A stretch of 64,000 bases of DNA, taken from Streptomyces phaeoluteigriseus (GTDB lineage Bacteria; Actinomycetota; Actinomycetes; Streptomycetales; Streptomycetaceae). Under the pieces are notes generated by a model. That model was not told the origin of the DNA and searched no databases. It saw only the letters and a list, made by a program, of their open reading frames with translations. Every line of letters starts with the position of its first letter. The stretch's first letter is position 1. A program made the position numbers and the translations under genes. Of the stretch, positions 35,618-46,452 are shown piece by piece. The DNA is taken from assembly GCF_001896135.2 (NCBI RefSeq), contig NZ_MPOH02000020.1, forward strand, positions 1 to 64,000. Direction: 5' to 3'.

Positions 35618-38600
35618 TCATCCGTGTTTTCTGATGAGCCATCCTGTCGCGTCCTTGGTGCTGTCGATGGATATATCGGTCACCCCTCCGGCACGCAGAA
35701 CCTTCGCGCAGTACGTCACGCAGCTGTTCGTCGTCAGGTTGTAGGTCTTGAGGTTGGCCCCCATCGTGACCTCCTGGTAGGCCCTGGCCAAGTTGGCCCG
35801 CGGCAGTGGAATACGGACCGCGATGGTGGTTGGGCTGTGCCCCTCTGTCCTGACAGCACCCGTCGTCGTGTCACCGGTGATGACCTGCTCGGTGTGCAGA
35901 GGCTGCTCACCTGGCACGTCGATCTTGATCGTCGCGTGCTTCTCGACGGGGTCGAGGTACACCGTCGCCTCGCCCGGCACGTCGCCGCCGGGCAGATCGG
36001 CGTCGTCGCAGTTGTGCACCAGCAGCGGCGTGCTACCCGCCAGCACGTAGTAGGCGTGGATTCCGGTGATCGTCAGGTCGTGCGTGCGTTGCCGCTTGTC
36101 GAAGTGACGATTGGCGGCGACTTCGACCGTGTCACCAGACGGCGTGTACAGCGTCATGCCGGGCTTGAGATCGCCGGCCATGATCCACGCCTGCTCGGAC
36201 TCCACCCAGAAGGGGTGCGTGGTCGTAGCGACCAGTGCCTGCTGCTTGCCCGACGCGCTCTTCACCGTGAGGTCGGAGAAGTGTTTGTCGTCCTCGGTGA
36301 CGATCGTGCCGGCGACCTCGCGGACCGTGGCCTTGCCGCTCTGCGTGTCGGTCGTGACGACCTTGTCGCCGAGCGCGACCTTTTCGATGGGCTTGGTGCT
36401 TCCGTCCGCAAGCAGGACCTTCGTGCCGGGCAGGAAGCTATGGCACTTGGTCTTCCGCTTCTTGAGTGCCTCGGCCGCCTTCTTCTTGGCGGCCTTCAAC
36501 TTGTCCCCGGCCTTGGCCAGCCCGGCCTGGGCCTTGCCGACCGCCTTGTTGGCCTTCCACAGGTCCTTGGCTCCGCCGATCAGGTCGCCGACCAGCCCCG
36601 TGACCTTCTTGGCGAGCTTGACTCCCTTGGCCCAGTTCCATGGTGCGCCGTACTTGGCGAGGATCTTGCCCGCCAGACCGCCCGCGAAGCTGCCCGCGAT
36701 GTTGAGGAGCGTCTCGCCGCAGGCACCGACGTCACCGGTAGAGATGCAGTCCAGGGCTGCGTCGACACCGAGGATGTCCCGAACGATCTTGACCAGAGCC
36801 TTGCCCGCGGACTTGATGCGCTGCTTGGCCGCGGATTGCTGCCCTTGCGCCTGCGTGACGTTCCAGGACGCCTTGTCCTTTTCGGACTCCGCCTTGTCCA
36901 CGTCCGTCTTCGGGAAGTACGGCTGGCCACCGCGGCACTCGATCAGACCCTCCCGGCACTCCGGGATGATCATGCCGCTGGGGTCGGCGTGCGTGACCGG
37001 TGAGTTGTTGGCGTACGCGTAGCCGTTGATCTGCTGCGGCTGGGTGTAATCGATGATCGGGTCGACCGAGATGAACTTGCCGATCGTCGAGTCGTACTCC
37101 CGTGCGCCAAGGTGCGTCAGGCCGGTGGAGGCATCGATCGTGCCTCCGACGTAACCCCTCTCTCCGGGCCATACCCCGGTCTTCTCGCCACGGTCGACGC
37201 CGAAGGGGTCGAAGCGGCGCTGGCTGATCACGCCGGTCGCGGCGTCGATCGCCACCTCGCCCGTGCCGTGGTGATCGGAGGCGACGAAGGACAGCTTGCC
37301 CACCGTGCGCACGGCGACCGCCTGGCCGGCGTACTCGTAGTAGCGAGTGGCCTCCTGCTTGGTGCCGTCGGCCGACAGGTTCAGCTCGGTGCCCGGCAGG
37401 TAGACCGTCGTTCCCGACGGGGCCTTGCGTACCAAGCGGTTGCCGGAGCCGTCGTATAGGTAGCTGGTCTTCGAGCCGTTCGCCTCGGTGGCCTCGCTCA
37501 GCTTGCCCTGGTCGGTCCAGAGCAGGGACTGGGCGTCGCCGCCGATCGTGCGCTTGGTGGTGTTGCCCGCGTCGTCGTACTCGTACGTCGACTGCCGGTC
37601 ACCGGTCGGGGTCTTCTCGACGATCTTGGTGACCTGGTGCGGCCCGTCGCCCAGCGTGCCCGCGGTGCCGTACTCGTAGCTGCGGGTGATGTTCTTCGCG
37701 GCGTCGAGCCCGGTGTCGTGGACGGTCTCCGAGACGCGGTTGCCGATGGCGTCGGTCTCGTAGGACTTCCAGTACGGGGCTGGGCCGCCGAGGGCGCTCG
37801 TGCCGGCGGCGGAGTCACAGGCCGTCGGGCCGGACCCCTCGACCGGGATGGCGGAGCCTCGCGTGCCCATACCTGCCGCGCTCGTCGCGGTGGCCGTCGG
37901 CGTCCAGGCGTCCTTCAGCCGCTGACGGTCGTCGTAGGCGAAGCACTGAACGTCCGGCGAGGCGGAGTTCGCGGTGTCCGCGATGGACAGGACGTTGCCG
38001 GCCTGGTCATAGGAGTACCGGGAGTCCTTGGCCGGAGCAGTCGCTCCGTAGACGTCGACCACCGAGCGGGTCAGCCGGTCGGTGCCCTTCTCGTAGTCGA
38101 AGGTCTGCCAGACCTTCCTGCCGCTGCCGGTACTCAGCTCCAGCTGCTGTACCAGGCTCTTACCGGAATAGACGGTGTTGGTGACATACGGGGTGGTGCC
38201 CGTCATCGTCATCGGACGCTGAAGGCCGTCGTACGTGTAGGTCAGCACCTCGGCCGGCAGGTCGCCGACGGCCGGCATGCCCGTGGTTTGGAGCGTTCCG
38301 TCTCTGTTGTAGGTGGCCGTGTAGACGTAGGTGCCGGCCAGGGAGCCCTGTGATGCGGGGACCTGGTAGGCGGTCTTCAACGGGCGGTAGAACTCGTCCA
38401 TCGACTGGATGGCCGTGGCGAAATACTCGGTCGGGGAGGTGTAGTTGAGGAAACCGTAGGCTTGGCCCAGCCAACCCGCCTTGTCGTACCTCGTCTCGGT
38501 GAGCTTGGTGCCGGTGTTGGCGTCGCCCTGCCACGTGGTCTGGACGCGGCCCAGGTTGTCGTAGACGGTGGAGGTCTTCTTGTTCCGGGCGTCGTACGTG

Positions 38601-41600
38601 GCGACCGGGCGGTCCAGCTCGTCGTAGTCCACGCGCGAGGTGCCCGCGTCGGGATCGATCGACTTGGTCTGCCGTCCCAGCTGGTCGTACTCGTACCGCC
38701 ACACGTTGCCCTTGGCGTCCGTGACGGTCTCCAGCTGACCTGCAACGGTATATGTGTACTTCGTCGAGTCGTACGGCACACCCGCGGCCGGCGCGGCGCC
38801 GCGGTAGTGGCGGATCTCGGAGACGTTGCCCTGTCCGTCGGTGACCGTCGTGGTGGGTACACCGCCGGTCGGCGGGTCGACGTGGGTCAGCTCCCCCTCG
38901 TACCTGGTTGTGGTCCGCCACTGCTCGCCACCGCCGACAGCGAGGATCTGCGCGGTGGCCCGGCCCAGGCCGTCGTACTCCATCAGGCTCTGCTGGCCGA
39001 CCTGGCCGTTGGCGACGAGCAGCAGCTCGTCGGCGGCGGCGCCGGCCGCGTTGTAGGTGGTGTTGGTCTTCTTGACGTTGCCCGTGCCGTCGTACCAGGT
39101 GTCGGCGACCATGCGGGTGCCGTCCGGGCCTTCGGTCTGGATCTGGCGGGGCCTGAGGAAGGCGTCGTAGAGCTGGTATTCGGTGCCGTAGCTGCCGTCG
39201 TTCTCGATCTTCTCGGTCTTGATCGAGGTGACCTTGTCCTTGCGGACGTTGTAGGAGTACTTGATGCTCGGCGTCTGGGTCGACACCCGGTCCGGCAGCC
39301 ACACCGACGTCAGCCGACCCATGGCGTCGTAGGCCAGGTCCGTCCGCTTGCCGTTCGGGTCCGTCTGCCCCTTCGACATGCCCCAGGCGGGGGCGTAGTC
39401 GGTGGTGGTGACGTGACCGGCCGCGTTCGTGACGACCGTCTTCGTCAGCAGGCCGTTGGTCTCGGTGTAGGCGGTCTTCGTCTCCTGCGTCGTCCCCTGC
39501 TGCTTGGCGTCCTTCTGGGACAGCGGGCGGCCGAAGGCGTCGTAGGTCGTGGTGCCGGTGACCTGGTACGTCGCCGTGGTGCCGTTGTGCGACGTCATCC
39601 GTTCGGTCTTGGTGGCGTCACCCTTGGTGGGTGCCGCGCCGAAGGCGAGATTGTCGTACGAGGTGCGCTCGTCGGCCAGGACCTGCGTCTTGCGGTCGGG
39701 CGTCGTCGCGCACTTCACGGACACCGACTCGCTTCGCGCGGGCAGCGCGAGCAGGTTCTTCGCCGTGTTGTCCGCGTACGTGGTGCGGGTGCAGGTGTCG
39801 TCCCTGGTGACGGAGACGTCACCCTGGTCGTCGACCGTCAGCACCCGGCCGGTGCCGTTCGAGGTGTCGTACGTCGTGGTGGACTTCGTCTCCAGCCAGG
39901 TGCCGTCGGACTGGAGGTTGAAGCCGCGGCCGGTCTGGGAGCGCACGATCACCGCGCGGGTGGTGCCCCAGCTCTGGGTCTGCGTCGCGCTGTAGTGCTT
40001 CCACGGGGTCTGGATGGACTTGGAGATCAGCTTGGCGCCGTCGTAGGTGGCGACCTCCAGTTGGTGGCCCGTGAACTCCTCGTCGTCGGTGTACGACGTA
40101 CCCGTGGAGTCCTTCACCGTCACCGAACGCGCGTTGCCCGCCGCGTCCTTGTCGCCGTTCATGCCCTGCATGAAGGTGTAGTCGACGCGGGTCTTCTGCA
40201 CGTCGGCCGTGCCGCTGGTGACCTTGACCTTGCCGTAGCCCTGCCAGCCGCCCCAGGTCAGGTACTTGGCGTCGGTGATGCCGTCCGGCTTCGCCTTACG
40301 CCAGGCCGCGTCGCCCTGGTAGTCGTAGCGGGTGACCATGCCGTCGCTGCCGCCGGTGCGGTCGGTCTCGATGACCGCCGACACGACGTACTTGTGGAAC
40401 CAGTCCGTGATCGGGTCGACATAGCCCGGCGGAGCCCACTTCACCGGGTAGCAGCGCTTGGTCGACTCGCCCGGCGTCGGCAGTGTGGCCTTGGTGCAGT
40501 CGGTCGGCGCGTAGTTGACGTCGAGCTGGGCACCGGTCTCGCTGAGGACCATCGAGAGGCGGAAGCGGTGGAACGGCGCGATGTTGTCGCCGATCGCGTC
40601 GACACGGTTGGCGAGCTGCTCGCCGAACAGGTCCACGGAGGGCAGCTTGATCGCCGTACCGGCGCGGCCCTCGTGCTCGATCTTCGACAGCCACAGCGTC
40701 TTGGAGTCGTCACCGTTGTCGGTGAACAGGTGCGTCAGGCTCCAGGCGTCCACGTCCTGGTAGGTCGTGGCATCCTTGCGCATCTGCGTGACGACCGAGG
40801 TCAGCCGCTTCGTGGTGAAGAACGTCTGCACCGGCGAGGTGCACTTCGTGCTCGCCTTGCACTCCTGGTCGACCGGGACGTCGGGCCAGTGAGCGGCGTT
40901 CGCCTTGGTGCGCTTGCTCTCGGCGCAGTCGAAGTCGGCGGTGGGCAGGCAGCGTTCGGCCGTGTTGAACACGATCCGGGCCGGCGCCTTGGCCGCGTAG
41001 ACCTGGCCGTCGCGCTGGCCGTAGTCGATGCGCTTGAGGTAGCCGCCGCGGTGGTACGCGGTGCCGTTGACGTCCGTCTTCGCGTTGAGCGCGTAGTGGT
41101 TGGTCTCGCGGTCGTAGAAGTAGGACATCACGTTGCCGTGGCTGTCCTTGACGTAGTCCAGGCTCCAGCGCCAGGCCTGCTGGCAGTGGGCGCTGGTGAA
41201 CGTGGCGTTGTAGCAGGGCTCGCCGGAGTCGTCGCCGAAGACCGGCGCGGTCCAGGTGGAGTTGGTCTCCTCGTTGCCCGTGGCCCAGCCCGGAAGGCGG
41301 TTCTGACCGAAGTAGTACTCGGTGCCGTCCGAGGTGGTGATGCGCCAGTACTCACCGTCGTTGTCGCCGTTGGTGGCACCGGTCAGCTTCTCGACCTTGC
41401 TGCCGTCGTCGGACGACATGTGCCACTTGCCGGTGGTGTCGTCCTTGACCAGCTCGCCGGCGGAGCCGTTGAGCATGACCGTGGCGTTCTCGAACGCCCA
41501 GCACTGCTCACCGGAGTTGGCGTGGCCGTCCTCGGAGCACGGCTTGTAGCGGCGCTCGATGTAGCCGGGGTCGTAGGAGAAGCCCTCGCCGATCCAGGAA

Positions 41601-42538
41601 CCCTGGTTGTTCGTCGCCGAGGTACGGCCGTCCGCCGACTGGGACGAGTAGCCGAGGCCGACGGTCGGCGTGAGGCCGCCCGGCGTGGGCACCGAACGGA
41701 AGGGATAGTTCCAGTTGAACGAGCCGGAGGAGGTGGCGACGCTCCAGCTCGACGACGGCGCGAGGGCCGTGGCCTTGTAGGTGCCCTGGGCGCTGGACGG
41801 GCCCGCCGCGACGGCCACGAGGGAGGTCGCGGTCCCCGCCATCGTGGACACGCCCTCGGCCGGGGCCGGAGCGGCGGTCACGTCGGCGGAGACGGTGCCC
41901 GTCTTCGGATCGTTGACCGTCGGCAGCACCTTGGGCTGCTCCGGGCACGCCTTGCTGCCCGGCACGGCCACCGTGGCACAGGAAGGAAGCTGGACGAGCT
42001 GGAGACGCGAGGCGTAGGAGCCGCCGAAGCCCTCGGCGAACTCCGAGTAGTCCACGGTCAGGCGGACCTTGGCCGCCTTGTCCGCGCCGTCGGCACGCTC
42101 CACGCCCAGCAGCACACCGGCACCGAGCTGCGCGGCCCGCTTGGGGTCGAGGACGTCGACGCGGACCTTGCCCGCCGCCGTCGCCGCCTTGGCCTTCGCC
42201 TTGGCGACCTTGACCGGCAGCCCGCCGGCCTCGGTCGCGGCGGTCGCGCCGACGGCTATCTCGGCGCCGCCCTGCTTCGGCCACACCGCCTTGTCTAGGC
42301 CCTTGACGGCGGCCTTGCGCGCCGGGTCGGAGGGGCGCTTCTTCGTTTTGGCGTCGGATCCCTTGGCGGGATCCCCGTCGTCCTGGACGCCGGGGCGGCT
42401 GGTGCGGCCCCGGTCCCCGTCGTCGAGCACCACAGCCTGGACCGATGAGGCGGACAGCGCGAGGGAGAGCCCCATCACTGTCGCGACCAGCGTCTGTCTG
42501 GGCATGCGGCGGCTCAGTGAGCGGCCACGGAAAAACAT
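35618..42538 (-). CDS. Secreted RHS/YD-repeat polymorphic toxin with Hint domain
   Basis: 2306 residues from ATG 42536-42538, with AGGAAG nine bases upstream. Order: Sec signal peptide (VATVMGLSLALSASSVQA), a beta-rich N-terminal domain with GYSSQSADGRTSATNNQGSW, many YD repeats (for example YDAFGRPLSQ, YDAMGRLTSVWLP, YDQLGRQTKSIDPDAG) from about 1080 to 1880, the RHS core (HLGAREYDSTIGKFISVDPI), a linker, a complete Hint domain (about 2032-2176: CHSFLPGTKVLLADGS, TTTHPFWVES, ending LLVHNC) and a 130-residue toxin. The Hint should cut before Cys2177 to free the toxin. The toxin holds KHATIKI and NSCVTYCAKVLRAGG, a His-then-Cys order like permuted papain-fold enzymes. No frameshift is visible. 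RHS shells encapsulate toxins for contact-dependent killing. Confidence 0.93.
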   Translation of the reverse strand: MFFRGRSLSRRMPRQTLVATVMGLSLALSASSVQAVVLDDGDRGRTSRPGVQDDGDPAKGSDAKTKKRPSDPARKAAVKGLDKAVWPKQGGAEIAVGATAATEAGGLPVKVAKAKAKAATAAGKVRVDVLDPKRAAQLGAGVLLGVERADGADKAAKVRLTVDYSEFAEGFGGSYASRLQLVQLPSCATVAVPGSKACPEQPKVLPTVNDPKTGTVSADVTAAPAPAEGVSTMAGTATSLVAVAAGPSSAQGTYKATALAPSSSWSVATSSGSFNWNYPFRSVPTPGGLTPTVGLGYSSQSADGRTSATNNQGSWIGEGFSYDPGYIERRYKPCSEDGHANSGEQCWAFENATVMLNGSAGELVKDDTTGKWHMSSDDGSKVEKLTGATNGDNDGEYWRITTSDGTEYYFGQNRLPGWATGNEETNSTWTAPVFGDDSGEPCYNATFTSAHCQQAWRWSLDYVKDSHGNVMSYFYDRETNHYALNAKTDVNGTAYHRGGYLKRIDYGQRDGQVYAAKAPARIVFNTAERCLPTADFDCAESKRTKANAAHWPDVPVDQECKASTKCTSPVQTFFTTKRLTSVVTQMRKDATTYQDVDAWSLTHLFTDNGDDSKTLWLSKIEHEGRAGTAIKLPSVDLFGEQLANRVDAIGDNIAPFHRFRLSMVLSETGAQLDVNYAPTDCTKATLPTPGESTKRCYPVKWAPPGYVDPITDWFHKYVVSAVIETDRTGGSDGMVTRYDYQGDAAWRKAKPDGITDAKYLTWGGWQGYGKVKVTSGTADVQKTRVDYTFMQGMNGDKDAAGNARSVTVKDSTGTSYTDDEEFTGHQLEVATYDGAKLISKSIQTPWKHYSATQTQSWGTTRAVIVRSQTGRGFNLQSDGTWLETKSTTTYDTSNGTGRVLTVDDQGDVSVTRDDTCTRTTYADNTAKNLLALPARSESVSVKCATTPDRKTQVLADERTSYDNLAFGAAPTKGDATKTERMTSHNGTTATYQVTGTTTYDAFGRPLSQKDAKQQGTTQETKTAYTETNGLLTKTVVTNAAGHVTTTDYAPAWGMSKGQTDPNGKRTDLAYDAMGRLTSVWLPDRVSTQTPSIKYSYNVRKDKVTSIKTEKIENDGSYGTEYQLYDAFLRPRQIQTEGPDGTRMVADTWYDGTGNVKKTNTTYNAAGAAADELLLVANGQVGQQSLMEYDGLGRATAQILAVGGGEQWRTTTRYEGELTHVDPPTGGVPTTTVTDGQGNVSEIRHYRGAAPAAGVPYDSTKYTYTVAGQLETVTDAKGNVWRYEYDQLGRQTKSIDPDAGTSRVDYDELDRPVATYDARNKKTSTVYDNLGRVQTTWQGDANTGTKLTETRYDKAGWLGQAYGFLNYTSPTEYFATAIQSMDEFYRPLKTAYQVPASQGSLAGTYVYTATYNRDGTLQTTGMPAVGDLPAEVLTYTYDGLQRPMTMTGTTPYVTNTVYSGKSLVQQLELSTGSGRKVWQTFDYEKGTDRLTRSVVDVYGATAPAKDSRYSYDQAGNVLSIADTANSASPDVQCFAYDDRQRLKDAWTPTATATSAAGMGTRGSAIPVEGSGPTACDSAAGTSALGGPAPYWKSYETDAIGNRVSETVHDTGLDAAKNITRSYEYGTAGTLGDGPHQVTKIVEKTPTGDRQSTYEYDDAGNTTKRTIGGDAQSLLWTDQGKLSEATEANGSKTSYLYDGSGNRLVRKAPSGTTVYLPGTELNLSADGTKQEATRYYEYAGQAVAVRTVGKLSFVASDHHGTGEVAIDAATGVISQRRFDPFGVDRGEKTGVWPGERGYVGGTIDASTGLTHLGAREYDSTIGKFISVDPIIDYTQPQQINGYAYANNSPVTHADPSGMIIPECREGLIECRGGQPYFPKTDVDKAESEKDKASWNVTQAQGQQSAAKQRIKSAGKALVKIVRDILGVDAALDCISTGDVGACGETLLNIAGSFAGGLAGKILAKYGAPWNWAKGVKLAKKVTGLVGDLIGGAKDLWKANKAVGKAQAGLAKAGDKLKAAKKKAAEALKKRKTKCHSFLPGTKVLLADGSTKPIEKVALGDKVVTTDTQSGKATVREVAGTIVTEDDKHFSDLTVKSASGKQQALVATTTHPFWVESEQAWIMAGDLKPGMTLYTPSGDTVEVAANRHFDKRQRTHDLTITGIHAYYVLAGSTPLLVHNCDDADLPGGDVPGEATVYLDPVEKHATIKIDVPGEQPLHTEQVITGDTTTGAVRTEGHSPTTIAVRIPLPRANLARAYQEVTMGANLKTYNLTTNSCVTYCAKVLRAGGVTDISIDSTKDATGWLIRKHG

Positions 42539-42591
42539 CTGCCAACTTCCTGATCGTAGGGAACGGCGAAGAAAAAGGGCACAGGACAGGT

Positions 42592-42617
42592 GTGCCGGGC
42601 CTTGGGGGGCCCGGCAC
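42592..42617 (-). terminator. Hairpin between the LamG and RHS genes
   Basis: GTGCCGGGCC and GGCCCGGCAC form a perfect 10-bp stem with loop TTGGGG, 20 bases after the LamG stop. The RHS ribosome site lies shortly downstream, so it may tune read-through rather than stop it. Confidence 0.65.
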
Positions 42618-42637
42618 TCCTCACTGGTGACCGTCCG

Positions 42638-45600
42638 TCACATGTCGGTCACGGCCGTCAGCGCGGCCATCTGCTGCACCGCGACCGGGTCGGCCGCGCC
42701 GCTGTACACGCGGACCTCGTCGATGGCTCCGGCGAAGTACTCGCTCGCCCCGCGCAGCGAACGGCCCACCTGGAGACCACCGGTGGCGGACCACAGGGTG
42801 CTGTCCGTGCCGTAGGCGCCGCCGACGAGCTGGCCCTCGACGTACAGGCGGATCGAGTTGGCGAAGGCGTCGTACACGACCGCCAGGTGCTGACCGGAAC
42901 CACCGGTGTCGGGCAGTTCCTGGTCGTCGGTGAAGGTGACGACCGAGGGGGCGGCCACGTCGGTCTTCGCCACGGCCAGCTCCCACTGGCCGGTGGCCGC
43001 CTGGTAGCGGACCTGGACACGGTTGGCGTTGGTGCCCGGCAGGGACAGGACCGTCTGCGACTTCTCCGGGTCCAGCGAGGTGAGCTGGGCGCGGGCGGTC
43101 ACGGTGAAGCTGCTGTTGCCGGTGACCGGGGCGGTGGCAGTGGACGCGTAGTCACCGTCGCCGTCCAGGACGAGGTTGCCGTCGCCGACCAGGGCGGCCG
43201 TGTCGAACAGCGGGTCGGCCGGGCGATAGATGGAGGCGTTGCCCGCGAGGGTCAGCGCCTGGCCGCCGCCGGTCTCGGCCACCGAGCCGTTGGTGGCCTG
43301 GTCCAGCTGCCAGTAGCCCTTGCGCTCCGGCTTGATGGTCATCAGCTCGGCGACCTGGGCCGCCGGCAGGAGACGGTCGAAGACACGGATCTCGGCGAGG
43401 TCACCGACGAAGTTGTCGCGGTAGCCGCTCTTGGCCGTCGAGCGGCCGATCTGCAGCGGGCCGTACGACTTCCAGACGGAGCGCCGGGTGGCCGAACCCT
43501 TCAGGTCCTTGTTGATGTAGAGCTGGAGCTGAGGACCGCCGGTCTTCTGCGCGTCGTACACGCCGGTCAGCAGGACCCACTGGTCCTTGACCACGGAGAT
43601 GCCGGTGGAGACGGCCTTCCACTCGCCGAGGGAGTCCACGTCGTTGACCGGGACGGAGAACTTCCAGGTCTTCGCGGTGGCGTCGTAACCCAGGGTGAAG
43701 CCGGGCTCGCCGGTGCCGTCCTGGCTGACGACCGTCATGTCCTTGTCCAGGGCGGTGGGCCGCACCCAGGCACTGACGCTGAAGCTCTTGGCGGTGTCCA
43801 GCACGGTCTCACTGGCGTCGAGGTAGGACTCGGCGCTGCCGTCGAAACGGGCCGCCTTGTCGACCTTGCCGCCGGGGCCGTCCGCGCCGAAGGTGACGGC
43901 GGTACCGGCGGTCGCCGAGAACTCGCCGCTCTCGTCGTGCGCCTCGGTGTCACCGGCCTGGTCGGCCAGGTTCCACTGGGCCACGACCGGCCTGCCCTCG
44001 CTCACCAGGAAGTCGTACGGCGTGCTGCTGGCGTGGGCCGCCTTGTCGATGGCGACCACCTCCAGCACCTGGCGCCCGGAACGGGTCGGCAGCCACTGGA
44101 CGGAGACCGAACCGCCCGGTGAGGCCGGGGTGAGGGTGGTCATCGCCGCGCCATTGAAGGAGTACTGGTACTTGACGACGTCGTTGTCCGCGATGGCGTC
44201 GTTCGGGTTCGGCGAGAAGGTGAAGGTGCCGTAGGTGCCCACGCCGTCGTGGTAGACGGTGTTGGACGGGTACTGCTTGGACAGCACGAGAGGCTTGCCC
44301 GGCCAGGTCTTGTCGTAGGTGAACTCGCAGCGCTGCGGGGTGTCGCCCTCCGAGCTCCACGGGCCGTAGCCGTCACCGTCGTAGGCCCGCGCGCTCCAGT
44401 AGATGGGGGTGTTCTGCGGGATCGACGACTTCACGGTGTGCACGAACTTGGTGCCGGCCGTCGGGGAGAGCCAGTCCGGCGTGGTGTACGTGTACGAGCC
44501 GGGAGTGGTTCCGTTCCACTCCACCTTGAACTGGACCTTCACCTTGTCGGTCTGGCCGTTGCCGTGGTCCGGGTCGCTCGCGATGGCCTGGAGCTTCGGC
44601 GGCACGTCGGTGGTGGCACGGCCCGTGCCCCACTTGCACACCCCGCCCGGGTCCGTGGACATGTCCGAGATCTTGATCTGCCGGGGCAGGTTGTTGTACT
44701 TGATCGACAGGTACGCGTTGCCGCAGATCCGCTTCCACTCCGCGAAGCGGGACTCGTCGCCGCGCGCAGGCCCAGCGTCATCGCGTTCCAGCCGCCCGCG
44801 GCGGCCGTCTTGATCTCGCTGGTCAGCTCGCCGGTCGCACTGCTCTCGAAGTGCAGGTTGGCCTGGCTGGAGCAGGAGGTCGGGGAGATCGCCTTGTCGA
44901 CGGTCTGGAGGTAGTCGTCCCAGTCGTCCGAGGTGTTGGACCAGTTGCTGGACGAGGTGAGTCCGTAGTTCGCGCCGCCGATCCGGTAGAGCTGGATGGG
45001 CTCGGCGGTCGGGGAGGCGCTGTAGATGTGCTCGACGCGGGCGGAGAAGGTCGCGCCGAGGATCTGCTTCCCCTTGTAGAAGGAGAGCGGCATCGTGAAC
45101 ATCACGCGCCGGGAGCCGACGCCGTTGCAGGAGACCGGGTTGTAGTCGGTCGGGCACTTGCCGACACCCGCGCTGCCCGAGTACTTCCAGTCCTGCTCGC
45201 CCGGGATGCCGGACATGACGCCGGTCCAGGCGGTGCGCGAGGTGGTGCGCTGGATCGGGTCGATGACGACGGGGAAGACGGTGTCCTCGCCCTTGAGGAG
45301 CTTCTGGTCGGGGACGAGGCTCAGCTTGTCCTTGCCGACCTCGACGCCCAGCGGGGCCACCCGGCCACCGCCGCCGGGACCTTCGAGGGCGGGCTCGGGA
45401 GCCGCCTCCGGTCCGGGAGTGGCTGTGCCCGTGTCGGCCGCGCCCGCCGTCGCCGACTTCAACGCCTTCGCGACCGCCTTCGGGCCCTGCTTGCGCGCGG
45501 CGGTCTCCTCGACCGCGGCCGAGTCCCACATGGTGGCTTGCCGGCCTGGAAGACGGTGCCGCCGACGACGGCGTCCTGCGCGAGGATCGCTCCGGTGGCG

Positions 45601-46274
45601 TCCTCGGCGACCTTCAGTCCGTCGGTGGTCATGCCGAGGTCGAGCCGGGCCAGCCGGGAATCGGCCGCGGCCTCGGGCGTCTTGACGACGATCAGATGGC
45701 CGAAGCCGTCCGCCTCCGCCCGCACCGTCAGGTCGACGCCGGGCAGGACCTCGGCGTAGGTGGCGGTGTCGCCGTCGACGCTGGGCGCGGGCAGCTTGCC
45801 GTACGGCCAGGTCAGGGCGATCTCGCGGCCCGCGCGCCGCATCGTGACGAAGGGCTTGCCGGCCTGTCCGGCGGAGAAGGCCAGGTCGACGGTGGCGGCC
45901 TTCGGCCCCCAGGTGCCGTCGGCGCGCTTGACGAGCGCCGGGTCGACGGAGACCCACTTGCCGCCCTGGACGGTGCGGACGGGCTCGGTGTACTCGCGGG
46001 CGGTGAAGGTGCCGTCGGGCTCGGCGAAGATCTCCCTGCGCTCGGTGCGCAGTCCGATCACCTCGGCCCGCTTGCCGCTGTCCTTCGCGGAGGCCATGGC
46101 CTGCTGCTCGGTGACCAGCGGCTGGTCGGCCGCGACCGGGGCGGGGCCCTGGTCCGGTCCGCCGCCGTTCGGGAGCGCCGCGGCACCGGCCACCACGGCG
46201 CCGGTGACGGCTGCCGCGACGGCGGCGCGCAGCACGGGGCCGCGCCGTATCGGTCTGGGTCTGTCTGCGGACAC
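42638..46274 (-). CDS. Large secreted LamG-domain protein of the RHS cassette, frameshifted twice
   Basis: About 1212 residues after repair. A signal peptide (VLRAAVAAAVTGAVVAGAAA) starts the protein. Then come a beta-rich domain (VSVDPALVKRADGTWGPKA), a DNRLRE-like region (FPVVIDPIQRTTSRTAWTGV; LSFYKGKQILGATFSARVEH), a fibronectin-like stretch (VKVQFKVEWNGTTPGSYTY) and two LamG jellyrolls (FSVSAWVRPTALDKDMTVVS; FTVTARAQLTSLDPEKSQTV). Frames change near 45538 (GGCAAGCCACC, expected AAGGCCACC) and near 44762. The length is two short of a multiple of three, so two lost bases restore one frame. GTG 46272-46274 behind GGGAG was chosen; ATG 46298 is possible. Proteins of this design often precede RHS genes in Streptomyces and may help display them. 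Confidence 0.82.
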
Positions 46275-46411
46275 GCGTCCACTCTCCCGTCGGTTCATGT
46301 CTGTCTGGGAAGTCGAGGAGCCGGAGGCACCGGGCCGTCACCCCGAAGGGGATGCCCTGCCTTCGATAGCCGTGCCTGCGCGGCTCTTGAGGGTGAGGTG
46401 GTGGCGCGGCG

Positions 46412-46433
46412 GCCGGCCGTTTCCGGGGCCGGC
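46412..46433 (-). terminator. Hairpin after the FG-GAP gene
   Basis: GCCGGCC (46412-46418) and GGCCGGC (46427-46433) form a 7-bp stem with an 8-base loop, with outer GGTGG/CCACC pairing possible. It lies 20 bases past the FG-GAP stop. Confidence 0.5.
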
Positions 46434-46452
46434 GGCCACCGCGCGGGCGCCG

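Noticed and set aside
38462..42298. 1278-codon open frame on the plus strand
   Set aside because: Antisense to the RHS gene, with low-complexity Gly/Val/Arg composition and no signal peptide or motif.
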